DNA from: JAFDVL01 sp043775925
GTDB taxonomy: Bacteria; Acidobacteriota; Blastocatellia; RBC074
Reading direction: 5' to 3'
NCBI GenBank assembly: GCA_043775925.1
Contig: JAYVRW010000421.1
Location: 1-9,661 of the forward strand
Length of the DNA stretch: 9,661 bases
Shown here: in pieces, positions 8,394-9,661 of the stretch
How the letters are laid out: every line of letters starts with the position of its first letter
How positions within the stretch are numbered: the stretch's first letter is position 1
Notes under the pieces: model-generated
What the model was told of the DNA's origin: nothing
The model's input: the letters and a program-made list of their open reading frames with translations, nothing else
Database searches by the model: none
Made by a program: the position numbers and the translations under genes

Positions 8394-8700
8394 AGGTGTC
8401 GGGTATGAGGTGGTCAGGTGTCAGAAGCTGTTTGAAAACTCCGTCATGCCGCAGAGCGGCAGCAAGATGGTAGCCAGGTGTGAAACGCTTGGAACAGGTC
8501 AGCGTAAATTCCGCGCCCTGAATGGGCGCGCAGCATCTCGACGTCCCTTCAGGACGCCACGCCAATGCCTACGAATTCCAACCAGAGGCTGCGACGGTCT
8601 TCGCCCGTCTTGCCACTGGCTACCATCTGACTGCGCCTCCAGTGCAAAGAATTAGGGTTTCCAAGCAGCTTCTCAGAATCTCACCTAATACCCGACATCT
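8394..8700. repeat. MITE/REP-like palindromic intergenic element
   Basis: This non-coding interval between the NIPSNAP and SDR genes is a long imperfect palindrome. Three nested blocks match in inverted orientation: 8394-8412 with 8682-8700 (17 of 19), 8423-8439 with 8657-8673 (15 of 17), and 8465-8477 with 8616-8628 (13 of 13). Spacing is nearly symmetrical on the two sides. It also holds small hairpins at 8447-8461 (TGCCGC/GCGGCA), 8512-8530 (CGCGCCC/GGGCGCG), 8542-8556 (CGTCC/GGACG) and 8593-8609 (GACGG/CCGTC). The left end carries three copies of CAGGTGT (8393, 8415, 8475). AAC flanks both sides (8391-8393 and 8701-8703) and could be a 3-bp target duplication, though that is weak. There is no transposase, so movement would have to be in trans. 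Short open frames crossing it look spurious. Confidence 0.75.
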
Positions 8701-8714
8701 AACCCCTACGTCCT

Positions 8715-9500
8715 ATGAATCTTGGATTAAAAAATCGTGTCGCCATGATTGCCGCTGCCAGTAAAGGCATTGGCAAGGCGTGCGCTATCGCTTTAGCAGC
8801 AGAAGGCTGCAAGGTTTCGATATGCGCTCGCAACCTCAAAGAACTTGATCGTGCCAGCGATGAAATCGGAGCAGTCGAAAATGTCCTGGTCGTTCCCGCC
8901 GATGTTTCGTCTCCGGCAGAATTAGCGTACTGGCATATTCGGACGGTCGAAAAATTTGGCGGAGTAGATATTCTGGTGACCAATACCGGTGGGCCTCCGG
9001 TTGCTCGGTTTATGGAACTCACCGATGAACAATGGCATTACGGCGTCGAATCTACGTTGATGAATGTCGTCCGGCTTTCGCGCCTGGTATTGCCAGGAAT
9101 GCAGGAACGAAAATGGGGGCGCATCATTCATTTGACTTCGATGGTAGCGAAACAGCCGAAAGATGAATTGACCATTTCAAGCACTTTACGAGCTGGATTA
9201 TCCGGTTTGACCAAAACGATGTCGAATCAGGTCGGACGCGATAATGTTACTGTGAATGCAGTCTTAATGGGGTTATGCCGGACGGAGCGCTTGCAGCACT
9301 TAGGCGCTATTCGTTCCAAAGAACAAGGCATTACGATGGAAGAATATTACCAACAGGCTGCTGCCGAAGTCCCGATGAAGCGCGTCGCAGAGCCGAATGA
9401 AATTGCAGATGTTGTAGCATTTCTGGCTTCTGAAAAAGCGAGCTACATCACAGGTGCTTCGATTCAGGTGGATGGTGGAATGATTAAATCAAGTCTGTGA
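8715..9500 (+). CDS. Short-chain dehydrogenase/reductase-like protein with non-canonical active site
   Basis: Cytosolic Rossmann-fold protein of 261 residues, a normal SDR length. The nucleotide-binding loop reads AAASKGIG at 13-20, with Ala replacing the usual Thr-Gly at its start. The NNAG-equivalent is TNTGG at 89-93, and the family ending YITGASIQVDGG is clear near the C-terminus. The catalytic Ser is kept (Ser142 in LTSM). At the YxxxK position (13 residues on) there is Ser155 and Arg159 (SSTLRAGL). This matches what I recall of a beta-ketoacyl-ACP-reductase-like SDR subgroup described as lacking the canonical NAD motif and tetrad. A standard reductase reaction is therefore uncertain, and the substrate is unknown. 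The start at 8715 is the only one available: an in-frame TAA lies at 8700-8702 and no alternative start falls between. There is no visible Shine-Dalgarno, and the repeat element ends 14 nt upstream. Confidence 0.9.
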   Translation: MNLGLKNRVAMIAAASKGIGKACAIALAAEGCKVSICARNLKELDRASDEIGAVENVLVVPADVSSPAELAYWHIRTVEKFGGVDILVTNTGGPPVARFMELTDEQWHYGVESTLMNVVRLSRLVLPGMQERKWGRIIHLTSMVAKQPKDELTISSTLRAGLSGLTKTMSNQVGRDNVTVNAVLMGLCRTERLQHLGAIRSKEQGITMEEYYQQAAAEVPMKRVAEPNEIADVVAFLASEKASYITGASIQVDGGMIKSSL

Positions 9501-9511
9501 AATTGGCCTTG

Positions 9512-9533
9512 GGTCTTTGGCTTTTGGTCTTTG
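9512..9533. repeat. Short direct repeat after the SDR gene
   Basis: GGTCTTTG occurs at 9512-9519 and again at 9526-9533, with TTTGG between, giving a low-complexity T/G-rich stretch just after the SDR stop. It could be a small remnant of a dispersed tandem repeat. It does not form a convincing terminator. Confidence 0.5.
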
Positions 9534-9661
9534 AATTACCTGAAAAATTACTTTAGAAAATCTGGTAGTGGAAAAGTCATGTTGATAAACAATCCAGATT
9601 ATAAAAGTAGGCAAAGAGCTTGAAAGGCAAATTGAGTATGTACTCTCGGCGAGAAAAAGAA
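9534..9661. other. AT-rich tail, possible start of a further gene at the window edge
   Basis: No complete gene is present. Two + strand frames reach the edge. An ATG at 9638 opens MYSRREKE and has a weak GAAAGG about 10 nt upstream. A different frame from 9604 reads KVGKELERQIEYVLSARKK, which looks protein-like but has no ATG, GTG or TTG start and is closed upstream by TAA at 9586-9588. A - strand frame is also open across the whole tail. I cannot choose among these from 128 nt. Confidence 0.3.

Noticed and set aside
8391..8703. AAC on both sides of the palindromic element as a proven target-site duplication
   Set aside because: Three bases match too easily by chance, and the exact element ends are not known. 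It is mentioned only as a possibility.
8410..8764. Two overlapping + strand open frames (8410-8655 and 8522-8764) and a - strand frame (8380-8565) in the intergenic region
   Set aside because: They lie within the palindromic element, have no recognisable protein features, and one runs into the SDR gene in another frame. The open frames follow from the GC-rich repeat composition.
9582..9605. TTGATA followed by TATAAA as a promoter for a gene beyond the window
   Set aside because: The spacing between the two hexamers is about 12 nt, too short for a standard sigma-70 promoter.
9580..9624. A 14-codon open frame starting MLINNPDYK
   Set aside because: It is very short, has no ribosome site and has no context that would support a peptide gene.
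1..9661. CRISPR array, tRNA or rRNA genes, toxin-antitoxin pair or phage genes
   Set aside because: No regularly spaced repeats, no cloverleaf or rRNA-like segments, and no matching protein features were seen on either strand.

Overview
The window most resembles a chromosomal piece from an Acidobacteriota genome, perhaps of the Blastocatellia/Solibacter type. The main reason is that the two largest proteins both end in the C-terminal domain I recognise as TIGR03437 ('Solibacter uncharacterized C-terminal domain'), which is typical of exported acidobacterial proteins. An exported NIPSNAP-like protein fits the same group. The assignment rests on recognition of families, not on any search.

Layout, all genes on the + strand. 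(1) Positions 1-109 hold a leader or the end of an upstream unit, with a 13-bp hairpin. (2) 110-4636 encodes a 1508-residue secreted subtilisin-like (S8, Kp43-type) protease with several beta-rich C-terminal modules. (3) 4644-4699 is a long, perfect-armed hairpin between the protease and the next gene. (4) 4718-7939 encodes a 1073-residue predicted lipoprotein made of Asp-box/BNR beta-propeller repeats, ending in the same C-terminal domain as the protease. (5) 7950-8387 encodes a 145-residue exported NIPSNAP-family protein, probably co-transcribed with the propeller gene. (6) 8394-8700 is a non-coding, imperfectly palindromic, MITE/REP-like element about 307 bp long. (7) 8715-9500 encodes a short-chain dehydrogenase/reductase-like protein in which the usual YxxxK pair is replaced by SxxxR. 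(8) 9501-9661 is an AT-rich tail with a short TTTGG/GGTCTTT repeat and possibly the edge of another gene.

Functionally, the first three genes look like an exported or cell-envelope set: a protease, a surface propeller lipoprotein that could bind protein or glycan, and a small periplasmic or membrane-attached alpha-beta barrel protein. The shared C-terminal domain suggests that the protease and the propeller protein go to the same place or are handled by the same machinery. A physical or enzyme-substrate relationship between them is only inference. The SDR gene is separated from the others by the repeat element and is probably an independent unit with a cytosolic product.

I see no strong case for an entirely new defence or mobile system. 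The most interesting items are the palindromic element butting against the SDR start, the SDR with altered catalytic residues, the two palindromes (one inside a coding sequence), and the protease/propeller pair sharing a poorly understood C-terminal domain.
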